NCBI GenBank assembly: GCA_017453985.1
Contig: JAFTDT010000096.1
Span: 1 to 64,000 of the forward strand
Direction: 5' to 3'
Length of the DNA: 64,000 nucleotides
Origin: Clostridia bacterium
GTDB lineage: Bacteria; Bacillota; Clostridia; Oscillospirales; Butyricicoccaceae
Positions within the stretch are counted from its first letter, which is position 1; each line of letters opens with the position of its first letter. The translations under genes and the position numbers were made by a program. Shown here in pieces: positions 19,567-28,692 of this stretch. The notes beneath the pieces were generated by a model. That model did not search any database and was not told the DNA's origin. It worked only from the letters and a program-made list of their open reading frames with translations.

Positions 19567-20772
19567 ATGCTGCTGAAAATACTCAATTACTTCCGCGGCA
19601 GCGTGAGGATAGAGATCACCGGCGCGGCGGTGGAACGGCTGCTTAATATCTGCGCGGCGCACGACATACCCTTTTGGGACGTAGTGCGCGTATCGCCTGA
19701 AAGCGTCTGCGCCAGCGTCAGCACGGACGGATTTTTTCGGCTGCGCCGCTGGGCGGGGAAGAGCATGTGCCGCATAAGAGTCTGCGGCAAGCGCGGACTG
19801 CCCTTCAAGACGCGGCGGCTGTTTTGCAGATACGCACTGTGGGCAGGGGCGCTTCTTTGCGCGGCGTGCATATGGGTGCTGTCGGGCTTTATATGGACGA
19901 TAGAGGTGCGGGGCTGCGAGCGCATGAGTCAGCTTGAGGTGCTGTCCATGCTTGCCGAAAACGGATTGTGCACCGGGGCGCGGACAGCCGCCATAGACAC
20001 GGTGCAGCTCAGGAACACGGTGCTGCTGCAGACCGACCGCTTGGCGTATATCTCCGTGAACGTGCGCGGTACTCACGCAGAGGTCACCGTCAGGGAAAAG
20101 GGCGAAGCGCCGGACATGGTGCCGCAGGATGAGCCGTGCGACATTGTTGCAGACCGAGCCGGAGTGATAGCGCGCCTGCGGGTGATGAACGGGACGTCAA
20201 AGGTGCAGGTGGGGCAGGTGATCATGCCGGGCGACGTGATAGCGGAGGGGACGATGGTCAGCACACAGGGAGAGGTGCGCTATGTGCACGCCTCAGCCGA
20301 GGCGGATGTGCGGACTTGGCATACGTACACCTGCAAGATGCCCGCCGAGGCACAGAGGCTGGACAAAACGGGAAAAAGCAAGAAAAGATACGCTTTGATA
20401 ATAGGAAAACGGCGAATTAATTTATATTTCATTGAAAATGCGCCGTTTGCGTGTTATTATAAAAGCGAGAGGAAGGAGCATTTCACCGTAAACGAGAACT
20501 TCCGCTTCCCGATAGCTTGGGTGACAGAGCTTTACGAGGAGGCGGAGACTGTGCCCTGCGAGGTGGATGCGGAGCTGGCAGCGGCGTTCATGGAGGAGAG
20601 GATGAAGAGCGTGTGGGAGTCTGGAGAAACAAAGACCGAGGTCGTTTCATGCAGCTTTGAGCTGGCAGAGTCTGCGGGCGCATATGTGGGAATAATAAAA
20701 GCGGAATGTATAGAAACTACAGGAACGGAGGTCCCGATTGGGAAAAACGGAGAATATGGAACAAACGATTAA
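19567..20772 (+). CDS. yqfD: Sporulation protein YqfD
   Basis: The 401-residue product has the YqfD layout: a soluble N-terminal domain starting LLKILNYFRGSVRIEITG, one membrane segment (about 95-118), a POTRA-like segment and a beta-rich domain. Conserved blocks include GVIARLRVMNGTSKVQVGQV and MPGDVIAEGTM. It is required for sporulation in Bacillus and is related to SpoIV-type forespore proteins. The last 35 bases overlap phoH in another frame, so translation of the pair is probably coupled. Confidence 0.92.
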   Translation: MLLKILNYFRGSVRIEITGAAVERLLNICAAHDIPFWDVVRVSPESVCASVSTDGFFRLRRWAGKSMCRIRVCGKRGLPFKTRRLFCRYALWAGALLCAACIWVLSGFIWTIEVRGCERMSQLEVLSMLAENGLCTGARTAAIDTVQLRNTVLLQTDRLAYISVNVRGTHAEVTVREKGEAPDMVPQDEPCDIVADRAGVIARLRVMNGTSKVQVGQVIMPGDVIAEGTMVSTQGEVRYVHASAEADVRTWHTYTCKMPAEAQRLDKTGKSKKRYALIIGKRRINLYFIENAPFACYYKSERKEHFTVNENFRFPIAWVTELYEEAETVPCEVDAELAAAFMEERMKSVWESGETKTEVVSCSFELAESAGAYVGIIKAECIETTGTEVPIGKNGEYGTND

Positions 20773-21748
20773 CGTAGAGAGAATAGAACAATTGATAAAC
20801 CTCTTCGGCTCGCTCGACGAAAATATCCGGCTGCTCTCGGAGCATTACGGCGTGAGCATCATAAACCGGGATACAGAGCTGAAGATAAGCGGCGAGCCGG
20901 AGCAGGTCATGACGGCGCGCTCGGCGGTGGAGGCGCTGCTGAAGCTGGCGGCGCGCGGCGAGCAGGTCACGCAGCAGAGCGTGAATTACGTGATATCGCT
21001 GGTCGGAGACGGACAGCAGGACAAGATAGAGCAGATAGGGCAGGGAGTCATCTGCGTGAACACCCGCGGCAAGCCTATCAAGGCAAAGACCGCCGGACAG
21101 CAGAAATACGTGGATGACATACGGGCGAATACCGTCACCTTCGGCATCGGACCTGCCGGCACCGGCAAGACGTATCTGGCGGTAGCGTGCGCGGTGGCGG
21201 CGTTTCGGGAAAAGACGGTCAACCGCATCATCCTGACCCGCCCCGCCGTGGAGGCGGGAGAAAAGCTGGGCTTTTTGCCCGGCGACCTGCAAAATAAGGT
21301 AGACCCGTACCTGCGCCCGCTGTACGACGCGCTTTTCGACACCATGGGCGCAGAGGCGTATCACCGTTATCTGGAGCGCGGGAATATCGAGGTGGCGCCG
21401 CTCGCCTATATGCGAGGGCGCACGCTGGACGACGCCTTCATCATATTGGACGAGGCGCAGAATACCACCAGCGAGCAGATGAAGATGTTTCTGACCAGAA
21501 TAGGCTTCGGCTCCAAGGTGGTGGTGACGGGCGACATCACGCAGATAGACCTGCCGCGCGGTAAAAAGAGCGGACTGAAGGAAGCCGTGGAGGTCGTGCG
21601 GAATATAAAGGATATCTCCGTGTGCATGCTGGATTACCGTGACGTCGTGCGTCACGAGCTGGTGGCGAAGATAGTGGCGGCATATGAAAAGCGCAGCGCC
21701 GTCCGCGAAAAGGAAAAGAAGGTAAAATATGTCAAGGCTAAAGGTTAA
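20738..21748 (+). CDS. phoH: PhoH-like ATPase
   Basis: The 336-residue protein contains an N-terminal KH-like region (about 10-70) and a PhoH P-loop ATPase domain with GPAGTGKTYLAVA and the DE-box-like FIILDEAQNTT. PhoH proteins are cytoplasmic ATPases linked to RNA metabolism and are nearly always next to ybeY. The TTG start at 20738 is chosen because GGAGG (20727-20731) sits 6 bases upstream; the ATG at 20756 has a poorly spaced site. It overlaps yqfD by 35 bases and ybeY by 20. The yqfF gene usually found next in Bacillus is absent. Confidence 0.92.
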   Translation: MGKTENMEQTINVERIEQLINLFGSLDENIRLLSEHYGVSIINRDTELKISGEPEQVMTARSAVEALLKLAARGEQVTQQSVNYVISLVGDGQQDKIEQIGQGVICVNTRGKPIKAKTAGQQKYVDDIRANTVTFGIGPAGTGKTYLAVACAVAAFREKTVNRIILTRPAVEAGEKLGFLPGDLQNKVDPYLRPLYDALFDTMGAEAYHRYLERGNIEVAPLAYMRGRTLDDAFIILDEAQNTTSEQMKMFLTRIGFGSKVVVTGDITQIDLPRGKKSGLKEAVEVVRNIKDISVCMLDYRDVVRHELVAKIVAAYEKRSAVREKEKKVKYVKAKG

Positions 21749-22223
21749 GCTGACGGGCAGGCGCGCGCTGCGGGACAGGGACTCGGAGGCGCTGATGCGC
21801 CGGGCGGCGAGGGCGGCGTTCGAAGCGTTCGGCTACGGCTTTGACGCCTATGTGTACATCAATATCACAGACGACGCCGGCATTCGGGAGATAAATGCGG
21901 AGCAGCGCGGCATAGACCGCGCCACGGACGTGCTTTCCTTTCCAATGCAGATGTTTGCGGAGGGGGAGACACGCTTTGACGCCGTACAGGAGGCAGACCC
22001 GCAGGAGGACGCCGTGCCGCTGGGCGATATCGTGATATCCGTGCAGCGGGCACGGGCGCAGGCTGAGGAATACGGGCACGGCTTTGAGCGCGAATGCGCC
22101 TATCTGACGGTACACAGCATGCTGCATCTGCTCGGCTTTGACCATGAGGGAGAGGAAAAGGCGCGCATGCGCGCGCAGGAGGAGCGGATAATGACCGTGC
22201 TCGGTCTGGCAAAAGAGGGATAA
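21729..22223 (+). CDS. ybeY: Endoribonuclease YbeY (rRNA maturation factor)
   Basis: This 164-residue metalloprotein has the YbeY metal site HSMLHLLGFDH (three histidines) and the upstream block RATDVLSFPM. YbeY is a single-strand endoribonuclease used in 16S rRNA 3'-end maturation and late 30S quality control. It sits between phoH and era, both linked to ribosome biogenesis, and overlaps phoH by 20 bases. era starts 2 bases after its stop. dgkA and cdd, which separate ybeY and era in Bacillus, are missing. Confidence 0.95.
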   Translation: MSRLKVKLTGRRALRDRDSEALMRRAARAAFEAFGYGFDAYVYINITDDAGIREINAEQRGIDRATDVLSFPMQMFAEGETRFDAVQEADPQEDAVPLGDIVISVQRARAQAEEYGHGFERECAYLTVHSMLHLLGFDHEGEEKARMRAQEERIMTVLGLAKEG

Positions 22224-22225
22224 AA

Positions 22226-23122
22226 ATGGATATGATAAAAACAGGGATATTTTCCATGGTGGGCAGACCGAACGCGGGCAAGTCCACGCTGCTGAACACG
22301 CTTTGTGGCAGCAAGATAGCCATTGTTTCGGACAAGCCGCAGACCACGCGCAGCCGCATAACCGGCATACTGAATGAGGACGGATATCAGCTTGTGTTCG
22401 TGGACACGCCGGGACTGCACAAGCCGAAAAACCGACTCGGAGACTATATGGTGGACGTGATAAACACCACGGTGGCGGACGTTGACGCGGTGATACTGCT
22501 GGTGGAGCCGGTGGCGCGCATCGGAGTGCCGGAGCAGATCCTGATAGACCGCATACGCGAGCTGGAAATACCCGCCATACTGCTGATAAACAAGATAGAC
22601 GTGCTGGAGGACAAGGAAAAGCTGCTGGAGATCATCGCGCTTTATTCACAGGCGCATGAGTTCGAGGCGGTGATACCGCTCTCGGCAAAAAAAGGCGACG
22701 GTACGGACATACTCAAGGGGCAGCTCAGAAAAATGTGCATTGATTCGCCGCAGCTCTACCCGGACGATATGCGCTCCGACCAGCCGCTGCGCCAGCAGAT
22801 TGCGGAGATAATACGCGAAAAGATGCTGGGCGCGCTGGACAAGGAGGTGCCGCACGGCGTCGCCATCGAGATAGAGACGCTGGAGCGCCGCGAAAACGGC
22901 GTCACGGATATCGGCGCGGTGATATATTGCGAGCGAAAGACGCACAAGGGCATCATCATCGGCAAGGGCGGCGGCATGCTCAAGCTCATCGGCGCGCAGG
23001 CGCGTACGGAGCTGGAGGAGCTTATCGGCGGCAAGGTGTTTCTGGAGCTGTGGGTAAAGGTCAAGGAGGACTGGCGAAACAATCCCGCACAGGTGAGAAA
23101 TTTCGGATACAGGCAGGAATAA
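22226..23122 (+). CDS. era: GTPase Era
   Basis: The 298-residue protein has the Era G-domain motifs GRPNAGKST (G1), DTPGLH (G3) and NKID (G4), followed by a KH domain with GIIIGKGGGMLK near the C-terminus. Era binds the 3' end of 16S rRNA and checks 30S assembly. The ribosome site AGAGGGA precedes the ATG. Length and domain order are typical. The run phoH-ybeY-era-yqzL-recO is a conserved Firmicutes block. Confidence 0.97.
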   Translation: MDMIKTGIFSMVGRPNAGKSTLLNTLCGSKIAIVSDKPQTTRSRITGILNEDGYQLVFVDTPGLHKPKNRLGDYMVDVINTTVADVDAVILLVEPVARIGVPEQILIDRIRELEIPAILLINKIDVLEDKEKLLEIIALYSQAHEFEAVIPLSAKKGDGTDILKGQLRKMCIDSPQLYPDDMRSDQPLRQQIAEIIREKMLGALDKEVPHGVAIEIETLERRENGVTDIGAVIYCERKTHKGIIIGKGGGMLKLIGAQARTELEELIGGKVFLELWVKVKEDWRNNPAQVRNFGYRQE

Positions 23123-23192
23123 CGCCGCAAAGGAATAAATTGTCTCGGTTATCGCCCGCTTCGGCGCCGCAAGCTAAAGCAGAGGTGATAAT

Positions 23193-23324
23193 ATGAAAGA
23201 GGACCGGGCATGGCGGCTTTTCAAAATGACGGGACTGGTGCAGGCATATAACTTTTATAAAGCCGGAGGCGGTCGTGATGTACCTTCAGGTGAACGGACT
23301 GGTGATAAGGAGCGTCGATTATAA
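23193..23324 (+). CDS. Small YqzL-family protein
   Basis: This 43-codon gene encodes a protein starting MKEDRAWRLFKMTGLVQAYN. In Bacillus a similar short protein, YqzL, with a Trp..F..TG..xxY pattern lies exactly between era and recO. The AGAGGTGAT ribosome site is well placed. The 3' end overlaps the recO start by 47 bases in a different frame. Its function is unknown. The assignment rests on position, length and the WRLF-TG-AY pattern, so it is moderately secure. Confidence 0.7.
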   Translation: MKEDRAWRLFKMTGLVQAYNFYKAGGGRDVPSGERTGDKERRL

Positions 23325-24021
23325 GGAGTCGGACAAGATACTGACGGTGCTGACGGATACGGCGGGCAAGCTCACCGTAAACGCCCGCGGAGCGCGGCGG
23401 CGCGGAAGCAGACTCATTAGCGCAAGCGCGCTTTTTGCCTATTCGGAGATGTCCCTTTTTGAAAATCGCGGCAGGTATACTCTCGACGAGGCGAACACGC
23501 TGGAGCTTTTTTCCGGCTTGGGCAGGGATATAGAAAAGATGGCGGCGGCATCCTACTTTGCCGAGGTGCTGGGCACGGAGGCGGAGGAGGATCGGGGAAC
23601 CGGCGCGGAGGTGCTGCGGCTGGCGCTGAACTGTCTGTATGCGCTTTCCGAGGGCGTGCACGGTGTGAAGAAAACCAAGGCGGCGTTTGAGCTGCGCTAT
23701 ATGGCGCAGTCCGGTTATATGCCGCAGCTCGGCAGATGCCGTGTCTGCGGCGGGGAACCGCGGGACGCCGGACTGGAGCTTGCATCCGGCACGGTCGTCT
23801 GTGCCGGCTGCGCGTCGCCGGGCGCTCTTTCCGTCCCGCTGGGCGGCTCGGCGCTTGCCGCCGCCCGCTACGTAGCGTCCTGCGAGCTGAAGAGGCTGCT
23901 TTCGTTTTCGCTGCCGGATGCCGAGCTGGAAACGCTGGCATTCGCCTGCGAAAAATATCTGCTGTCCAAGCTGGAGCGCAGATTTAAAACATTGGAATTT
24001 TACAGAACGTTAGAGGAATGA
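23278..24021 (+). CDS. recO: DNA repair protein RecO
   Basis: The 247-residue protein has the RecO layout: an N-terminal OB fold (about 1-80, with GLVIRSVDYKESDKILTVLT), a helical middle and a C-terminal zinc site formed by CRVCGG and CAGC. RecO helps load RecA onto SSB-coated single-stranded DNA in the RecFOR pathway. GGAGG (23265-23269) lies 8 bases before the ATG at 23278; a GTG one codon earlier is an alternative. The stop overlaps the mutS2 start (ATGA). Confidence 0.93.
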   Translation: MYLQVNGLVIRSVDYKESDKILTVLTDTAGKLTVNARGARRRGSRLISASALFAYSEMSLFENRGRYTLDEANTLELFSGLGRDIEKMAAASYFAEVLGTEAEEDRGTGAEVLRLALNCLYALSEGVHGVKKTKAAFELRYMAQSGYMPQLGRCRVCGGEPRDAGLELASGTVVCAGCASPGALSVPLGGSALAAARYVASCELKRLLSFSLPDAELETLAFACEKYLLSKLERRFKTLEFYRTLEE

Positions 24022-26402
24022 AAATGGAGCTTACAGAAAAATCATTGAATACACTTGAGCTGCCCAAGGTGCTGACTATGCTCACCGAGCAGGCGGTCAG
24101 CGACCGGGCAAAGGAGCAGTGCATGGCGCTGCGTCCTGCGGAAACGCTCTTTGAGTGCAACAAGTTGCAGGAACAGACGGAGGAGGCTGTAAAGCTGATC
24201 GGCTTGCACGGCAGCCCGCCGTTCAGCGGGCTGAAGGATATCTCCGCGCTGCTGGAGCGCGCCGAAAAAGGCGGGCTTCTTAATCCCGGCGAGCTGCTGA
24301 CGGTGTCGGCGCTGCTCAGGAGCGCGCGGCTGACCCGCGCCTACCGTCAGGAAAAGAGCGACGACAGCACGCTGGGGATAGACGAATATTTCAGCCGCAT
24401 ATCCGGCAATAAATATCTTGAGGACAGCATCACGGCAGCAATAGTCTCCGAGGAGGAGATAAGCGACAGCGCCAGTCAGGAGCTGTATCAGATACGGCGG
24501 CAGATACGCACCGCCTCGTCAAAGGTGCGGGACGTGCTTAACAAGATCGTCACCTCGCAGAGCTATTCCAAGATGCTGCAGGACAATATCATCACCCAGC
24601 GCAACGGTAGGTTCGTCGTGCCGGTAAAGGCGGAATACCGCGGCAGCTTCGGCGGACTGGTGCACGACATGAGCTCGAGCGGCGCGACGCTTTTTATCGA
24701 GCCGGCGTCGGTGGTGGAGCTGAACAACAGCATCAGAGTGCTGATGGGCAAGGAGCAGGCGGAGATAGAAAAGATATTGTTTTCTCTCTCCGCGCAGGTG
24801 GCACAGTTTTCGGGCGCGATCGCGCAGGATTACGAGATCCTCTGCGAGCTGGACGTCATCTTCGCCAAGGGCAAGCTGGCGTATAAGATGAAGGCGCTGC
24901 GTCCCAAGCTGGACGAGCGCGGGCGCACGGAACTGATCCGCGCACGCCATCCGCTGCTGAATAAGGATACCGTGGTGCCGGTCAGCTTCATGATCGGCGG
25001 AAAATGCGATACGGTGATAATCACCGGTCCCAACACCGGAGGCAAGACCGTCAGCATCAAGACGCTCGGACTGCTAACGCTGATGGCACAGTGCGGGCTG
25101 CAGATACCCGCCTCGGATGAGAGCCGGGTGGTAATATATCGGCAGGTGTTGGCGGACATAGGCGATGAGCAGAGCATAGAGCAGTCGCTTTCCACCTTTT
25201 CCTCGCATATGAAAAACATTGTGGAGATACTTTCGGTGGCGGAGCAGGGCACGCTGGTGCTGCTCGACGAGCTGGGAGCCGGCACCGATCCCGTAGAGGG
25301 CGCGGCGCTGGCAGTGGCGATAATCGAATATCTGCGCGCAAAAAGATGCACCGTGGCGGCGACGACTCATTATGCGGAGCTGAAGGTATACGCTCTGGAA
25401 ACGAACGGAGTGGAAAACGCCTCCTGTGAGTTTGACGTGCAGACGCTGAAGCCTACATACAAGCTGGTATTCGGCGTTCCCGGCAAGTCGAACGCCTTTG
25501 CGATATCGCGCAAGATAGGATTGGACGAAAGCATCATCAGGGCGGCGTCGGAAAATATCGGTGCGCAGAACAAGCAGTTTGAGGACGTGGTAAGCAAGCT
25601 GGAGGAAAAGCGCCAGCAGCTCGAACGGCAGCTTGAGGAATCGGAGCGCAAGCTGCGCGAGGCGGAGAGCGCCCGCACGGAGGCAAGAGGAAAGCTGGAC
25701 GCTGTGAACAGCGAGCGGGAAAAGCTGATAGAGGCTGCCAGACGGCAGGCGAGCGAGATAATCGGCGCTGCGCGCGAGGCAGGCGACAGGGCGATCGAGG
25801 AAGCCAAGCGGATAAGGAAAGAGGCGCAGGACGGGCAGGAGCAGAACCTGAATGCCGCGCGGGCAAAGCTGCGCGGAGAGCTGTCCGAGGCGGCGGCAAA
25901 GGTCGCGGCGCAGGAACTGAAGCGCGAGGCAAGACCGCTGCCCAGACCGCTGAAAGAGGGCGACGATGTGGAGATCGTCGCCACAAGGACGCGCGGCACT
26001 GTGCTCAAGACCGGCGGCAAGGACGGCAGCGTGCTGGTACAGGCGGGAATACTGAAGATCAATGTGGCTGTGGAGGAGCTGGAGCTGATAGAGTCGGATA
26101 AACCGAAGCCAGCGGCGGAAAAGCCGTCGGTTTCCGCGCCGTCCGCACCGTCGGCGCGCGGCGTGGAGCTGGATGTGAGAGGCGAAAACGGCGACGACGC
26201 GATATTGGAGGTAGACAGGTTCATAGACGACGCGGTGCGCCTCAGGCTGGAAACGGTCACCATCATTCACGGCAAGGGCACCGGCGTGCTGCGTCAGCGG
26301 ATAAGGACTCATCTGCGGCGGCATTCGCAGGTAAAGGCGTTCAGACCGGGCGTGTACGGAGAAGGCGAGGACGGAGTGACTGTCGTCACGCTGGCAAGAT
26401 GA
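24018..26402 (+). CDS. mutS2: Endonuclease MutS2
   Basis: The 794-residue protein has a MutS-type core and clamp region, then the ATPase with Walker A GPNTGGKT (residues 337-344) and LLDELGAGTDPVEGAAL. A long coiled coil (about 515-640) follows, and a C-terminal Smr nuclease domain starts VELDVRG and includes IIHGKGTGVL. MutS2 suppresses homologous recombination and rescues collided ribosomes in Firmicutes; it does not take part in mismatch repair. It starts with the ATGA overlap from recO. No terminator is seen before the HPr promoter. Confidence 0.97.
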   Translation: MKMELTEKSLNTLELPKVLTMLTEQAVSDRAKEQCMALRPAETLFECNKLQEQTEEAVKLIGLHGSPPFSGLKDISALLERAEKGGLLNPGELLTVSALLRSARLTRAYRQEKSDDSTLGIDEYFSRISGNKYLEDSITAAIVSEEEISDSASQELYQIRRQIRTASSKVRDVLNKIVTSQSYSKMLQDNIITQRNGRFVVPVKAEYRGSFGGLVHDMSSSGATLFIEPASVVELNNSIRVLMGKEQAEIEKILFSLSAQVAQFSGAIAQDYEILCELDVIFAKGKLAYKMKALRPKLDERGRTELIRARHPLLNKDTVVPVSFMIGGKCDTVIITGPNTGGKTVSIKTLGLLTLMAQCGLQIPASDESRVVIYRQVLADIGDEQSIEQSLSTFSSHMKNIVEILSVAEQGTLVLLDELGAGTDPVEGAALAVAIIEYLRAKRCTVAATTHYAELKVYALETNGVENASCEFDVQTLKPTYKLVFGVPGKSNAFAISRKIGLDESIIRAASENIGAQNKQFEDVVSKLEEKRQQLERQLEESERKLREAESARTEARGKLDAVNSEREKLIEAARRQASEIIGAAREAGDRAIEEAKRIRKEAQDGQEQNLNAARAKLRGELSEAAAKVAAQELKREARPLPRPLKEGDDVEIVATRTRGTVLKTGGKDGSVLVQAGILKINVAVEELELIESDKPKPAAEKPSVSAPSAPSARGVELDVRGENGDDAILEVDRFIDDAVRLRLETVTIIHGKGTGVLRQRIRTHLRRHSQVKAFRPGVYGEGEDGVTVVTLAR

Positions 26403-26429
26403 CCGGATAAAATAACCGCAAAAAATATA

Positions 26430-26458
26430 TTGCCATTTAGAGAAAAATCTGATAGAAT
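26430..26458 (+). promoter_or_regulatory. Extended -10 promoter for the HPr-like gene
   Basis: TTGCCA (26430-26435), a 17-base spacer and TAGAAT (26453-26458), preceded by TGA in the extended -10 position. It allows expression independent of mutS2. Confidence 0.78.
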
Positions 26459-26494
26459 ACAAACATACGCGGATATATGAAGCGAGGGATCATT

Positions 26495-26758
26495 ATGTAT
26501 TCAAAAGAGATAACTATAACCAATCAGGTGGGGCTGTATGCCCGCCCGGCGACATTCTTTATTCAGAAGGCAAACGAGTTCAGAAGCACCGTGATGGTGG
26601 AAAAGGATGAGCGCAAGGTCAATGCCAAGAGTCTGCTTGGCGTGCTGTCCCTCGGGATAACGCGCGGCAGCACGGTCACCATCTCTGCGGAGGGACCGGA
26701 TGAGGAACAGGCGGTCAACGCCATATGCGAACTGGTAGCAAGTAATTTCGGGGAATAA
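26495..26758 (+). CDS. HPr family protein with Tyr15 in place of catalytic His15
   Basis: The 87-residue product is clearly HPr-like over its full length (NQVGLYARPATFFIQKANEF, then VNAKSLLGVLSLG). HPr normally carries phosphate from enzyme I to sugar permeases on His15 in the GLHARPA motif. Here that residue is Tyr15 (codon TAT), so ordinary phosphotransfer should be impossible. Ser46, the HPr-kinase site used for CcpA-dependent catabolite repression, is present at the right spacing. This resembles Bacillus Crh, which has Gln15 and Ser46. The start at 26495 has GAGGG 6 bases upstream. It has its own promoter and terminator. Confidence 0.88.
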   Translation: MYSKEITITNQVGLYARPATFFIQKANEFRSTVMVEKDERKVNAKSLLGVLSLGITRGSTVTISAEGPDEEQAVNAICELVASNFGE

Positions 26759-26771
26759 AAGAGATACGGAG

Positions 26772-26796
26772 ATGCGCCGCGGATGCGGCGCATTTT
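26772..26796 (+). terminator. Probable terminator after the HPr-like gene
   Basis: ATGCGCCGC pairs perfectly with GCGGCGCAT around GGAT, followed by a short TTT run. It probably lets some transcription through into uvrC. Confidence 0.65.
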
Positions 26797-26823
26797 CGCA
26801 GATATTTCGGCAGCGGTGAGATA

Positions 26824-28692
26824 ATGAAGCTTGAACAACTCAGGGAAAAGGCGCACGAGCTCCCGTTGGAGCCCGGGGTCTATATCATGAAGGACTCGTC
26901 CGGAGAGATAATCTACGTAGGCAAGGCAAAGGCGCTGCGCAACCGGGTGAGTCAGTATTTTGCCGCGCTCGCGTCGCACAGCCCCAAGACGCGGACGATG
27001 GTCAGCCATATCGACGATTTTGAGACTATATTCGCCAAGACGGAGTTTGACGCGCTGCTGCTGGAAAACACGCTGATAAAAAAGCATAAGCCGAAGTACA
27101 ATATTCTGCTGAAGGACGACAAGGGGTATCCATTCCTGCGGCTGGGCAGGGAGGATTACGCCCGCTTCGGTATCGTGTCGAAAAGGAAGAACGACGGCGC
27201 CGTGTACTTCGGACCTTATGGCGGCAGAGGCAGCGCCAATTCGGTGATACGCCTTTTGGGCGAGCTGTTTCTGTTTCCAAACTGCGGCAGGAAATTTCCC
27301 CGCGATATCGGCAGGGACAGACCGTGCCTGCGGCTCGACCTCGGCAAGTGCTGCGGCGTCTGCACCGGCGAGGTGTCTGCGGAGCAGTACGGGGAGCTGC
27401 TGCATCAGGCGTGTCTGCTGCTGGAGGGCAAATGCGGCGATCTGGAACAGCGGCTTGGCAGGGAAATGGAGGCTTGTGCGGAAAATCTTGAGTTTGAGCG
27501 CGCTGCGAGCCTGCGCGACCGCCTCAAGACCGTGCGCAGCCTGCAAAGCAGCACCGTCGTGCAGACCTCGACCGGCGCAGATATGGATGTGATCGCCTGT
27601 GCCTTTCTTAATGCACGCGCCTGCGTCACGGTGCTGTCATATATGGGCGGAATACTGACCGGCAAATATTCCGCGGTCTTCGGCGGCTTTGAGCAGGGCG
27701 ACGCCGCGGACATACTTGAAAGCTTTATCAAGCAGTTTTACGGCAGCATGGCGCCTCCGCCGAAGGAGGTCTGCCTCTCGCATCCCGTTGAGGCGCAAGA
27801 GGCGCTGGAGCAGTATCTTTCGGCGCTCAAGGACGGCAGATGCCGCATAAAATATCCCCAGCGCGGCAGCGGGCTGGAGCGCGTAAGGCTGGCGGAGGAA
27901 AACGGCAGGCTGGAGCTGATGGAGACCGAGGCGAGAGAAGCCCGCACAGGAAAGAGCATGGATATGCTGCGCGAGATGCTTTCGCTGGAAAAGGCGCCGC
28001 AGCGGATAGAGTCATATGATATATCCAACACGGCGGGCACAGACCCGGTGGCGTCGATGGTGGTGCTGCAAAGCGGAAAGCTGCTCAAGGGCGCATATAA
28101 GCGGTTCAAGGTCAAGACGGTGCGCGGCGGCGATGATACCGGCGCGATGAGCGAGGTCGTCGGAAGGCGGCTTGCGCACGCGGCGGAGGGGACGGAGAGC
28201 TTTTTGCCGCTGCCGGATCTGATATTGGTGGACGGCGCGGCGGCGCAGGCAGCCGCCGCGGAGGAGCAGGTGAAAAAATACGGCTTTGCCATACCGGTGT
28301 TCGGCATGGTCAAGGACAGCCGCCACCGCACGCGCGCCTTGATATCCTCAGGTGGCAAGGAGATAGGCTTGACAGCCGCGCCGGCGGTATTTGCCATGGT
28401 CGGCAGGCTTCAGGAGGAGGTGCATCGCTTTGCGGTGGAATATCACCACAAGGTGCGCGAAAAGACGGTCAGAGGCTCGGAGCTGGACAATATCCCCGGC
28501 GTGGGCGAAACGCGGAGACGGGCGCTGCTGAAGCGATTTGGCAGCGTGCGCGCGATTGCGGCGGCGAGCGAGGAGGAGCTGATGCAGGCGGTGCCTAAGA
28601 ACGTCGCGGCAGCGGTAAAAAAATACTTTACGGAGAAAAGAAATGAGAATAATAACGGGAAAAGCAAGGGGCAGACGGCTGGTGACTCCTGA
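26824..28692 (+). CDS. uvrC: UvrABC system protein C (excinuclease)
   Basis: The 622-residue protein has an N-terminal GIY-YIG nuclease domain (PGVYIMKDSSGEIIYVGKAK, residues 18-37), a UVR motif near 215-250 (ENLEFERAASLRDRL), the RNase H-like second nuclease domain with SYDISNTAG, and a tandem helix-hairpin-helix end (LDNIPGVGETRRRALL). UvrC makes both incisions in nucleotide excision repair. Length is normal. The last 50 bases overlap rsmD. Confidence 0.96.
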   Translation: MKLEQLREKAHELPLEPGVYIMKDSSGEIIYVGKAKALRNRVSQYFAALASHSPKTRTMVSHIDDFETIFAKTEFDALLLENTLIKKHKPKYNILLKDDKGYPFLRLGREDYARFGIVSKRKNDGAVYFGPYGGRGSANSVIRLLGELFLFPNCGRKFPRDIGRDRPCLRLDLGKCCGVCTGEVSAEQYGELLHQACLLLEGKCGDLEQRLGREMEACAENLEFERAASLRDRLKTVRSLQSSTVVQTSTGADMDVIACAFLNARACVTVLSYMGGILTGKYSAVFGGFEQGDAADILESFIKQFYGSMAPPPKEVCLSHPVEAQEALEQYLSALKDGRCRIKYPQRGSGLERVRLAEENGRLELMETEAREARTGKSMDMLREMLSLEKAPQRIESYDISNTAGTDPVASMVVLQSGKLLKGAYKRFKVKTVRGGDDTGAMSEVVGRRLAHAAEGTESFLPLPDLILVDGAAAQAAAAEEQVKKYGFAIPVFGMVKDSRHRTRALISSGGKEIGLTAAPAVFAMVGRLQEEVHRFAVEYHHKVREKTVRGSELDNIPGVGETRRRALLKRFGSVRAIAAASEEELMQAVPKNVAAAVKKYFTEKRNENNNGKSKGQTAGDS

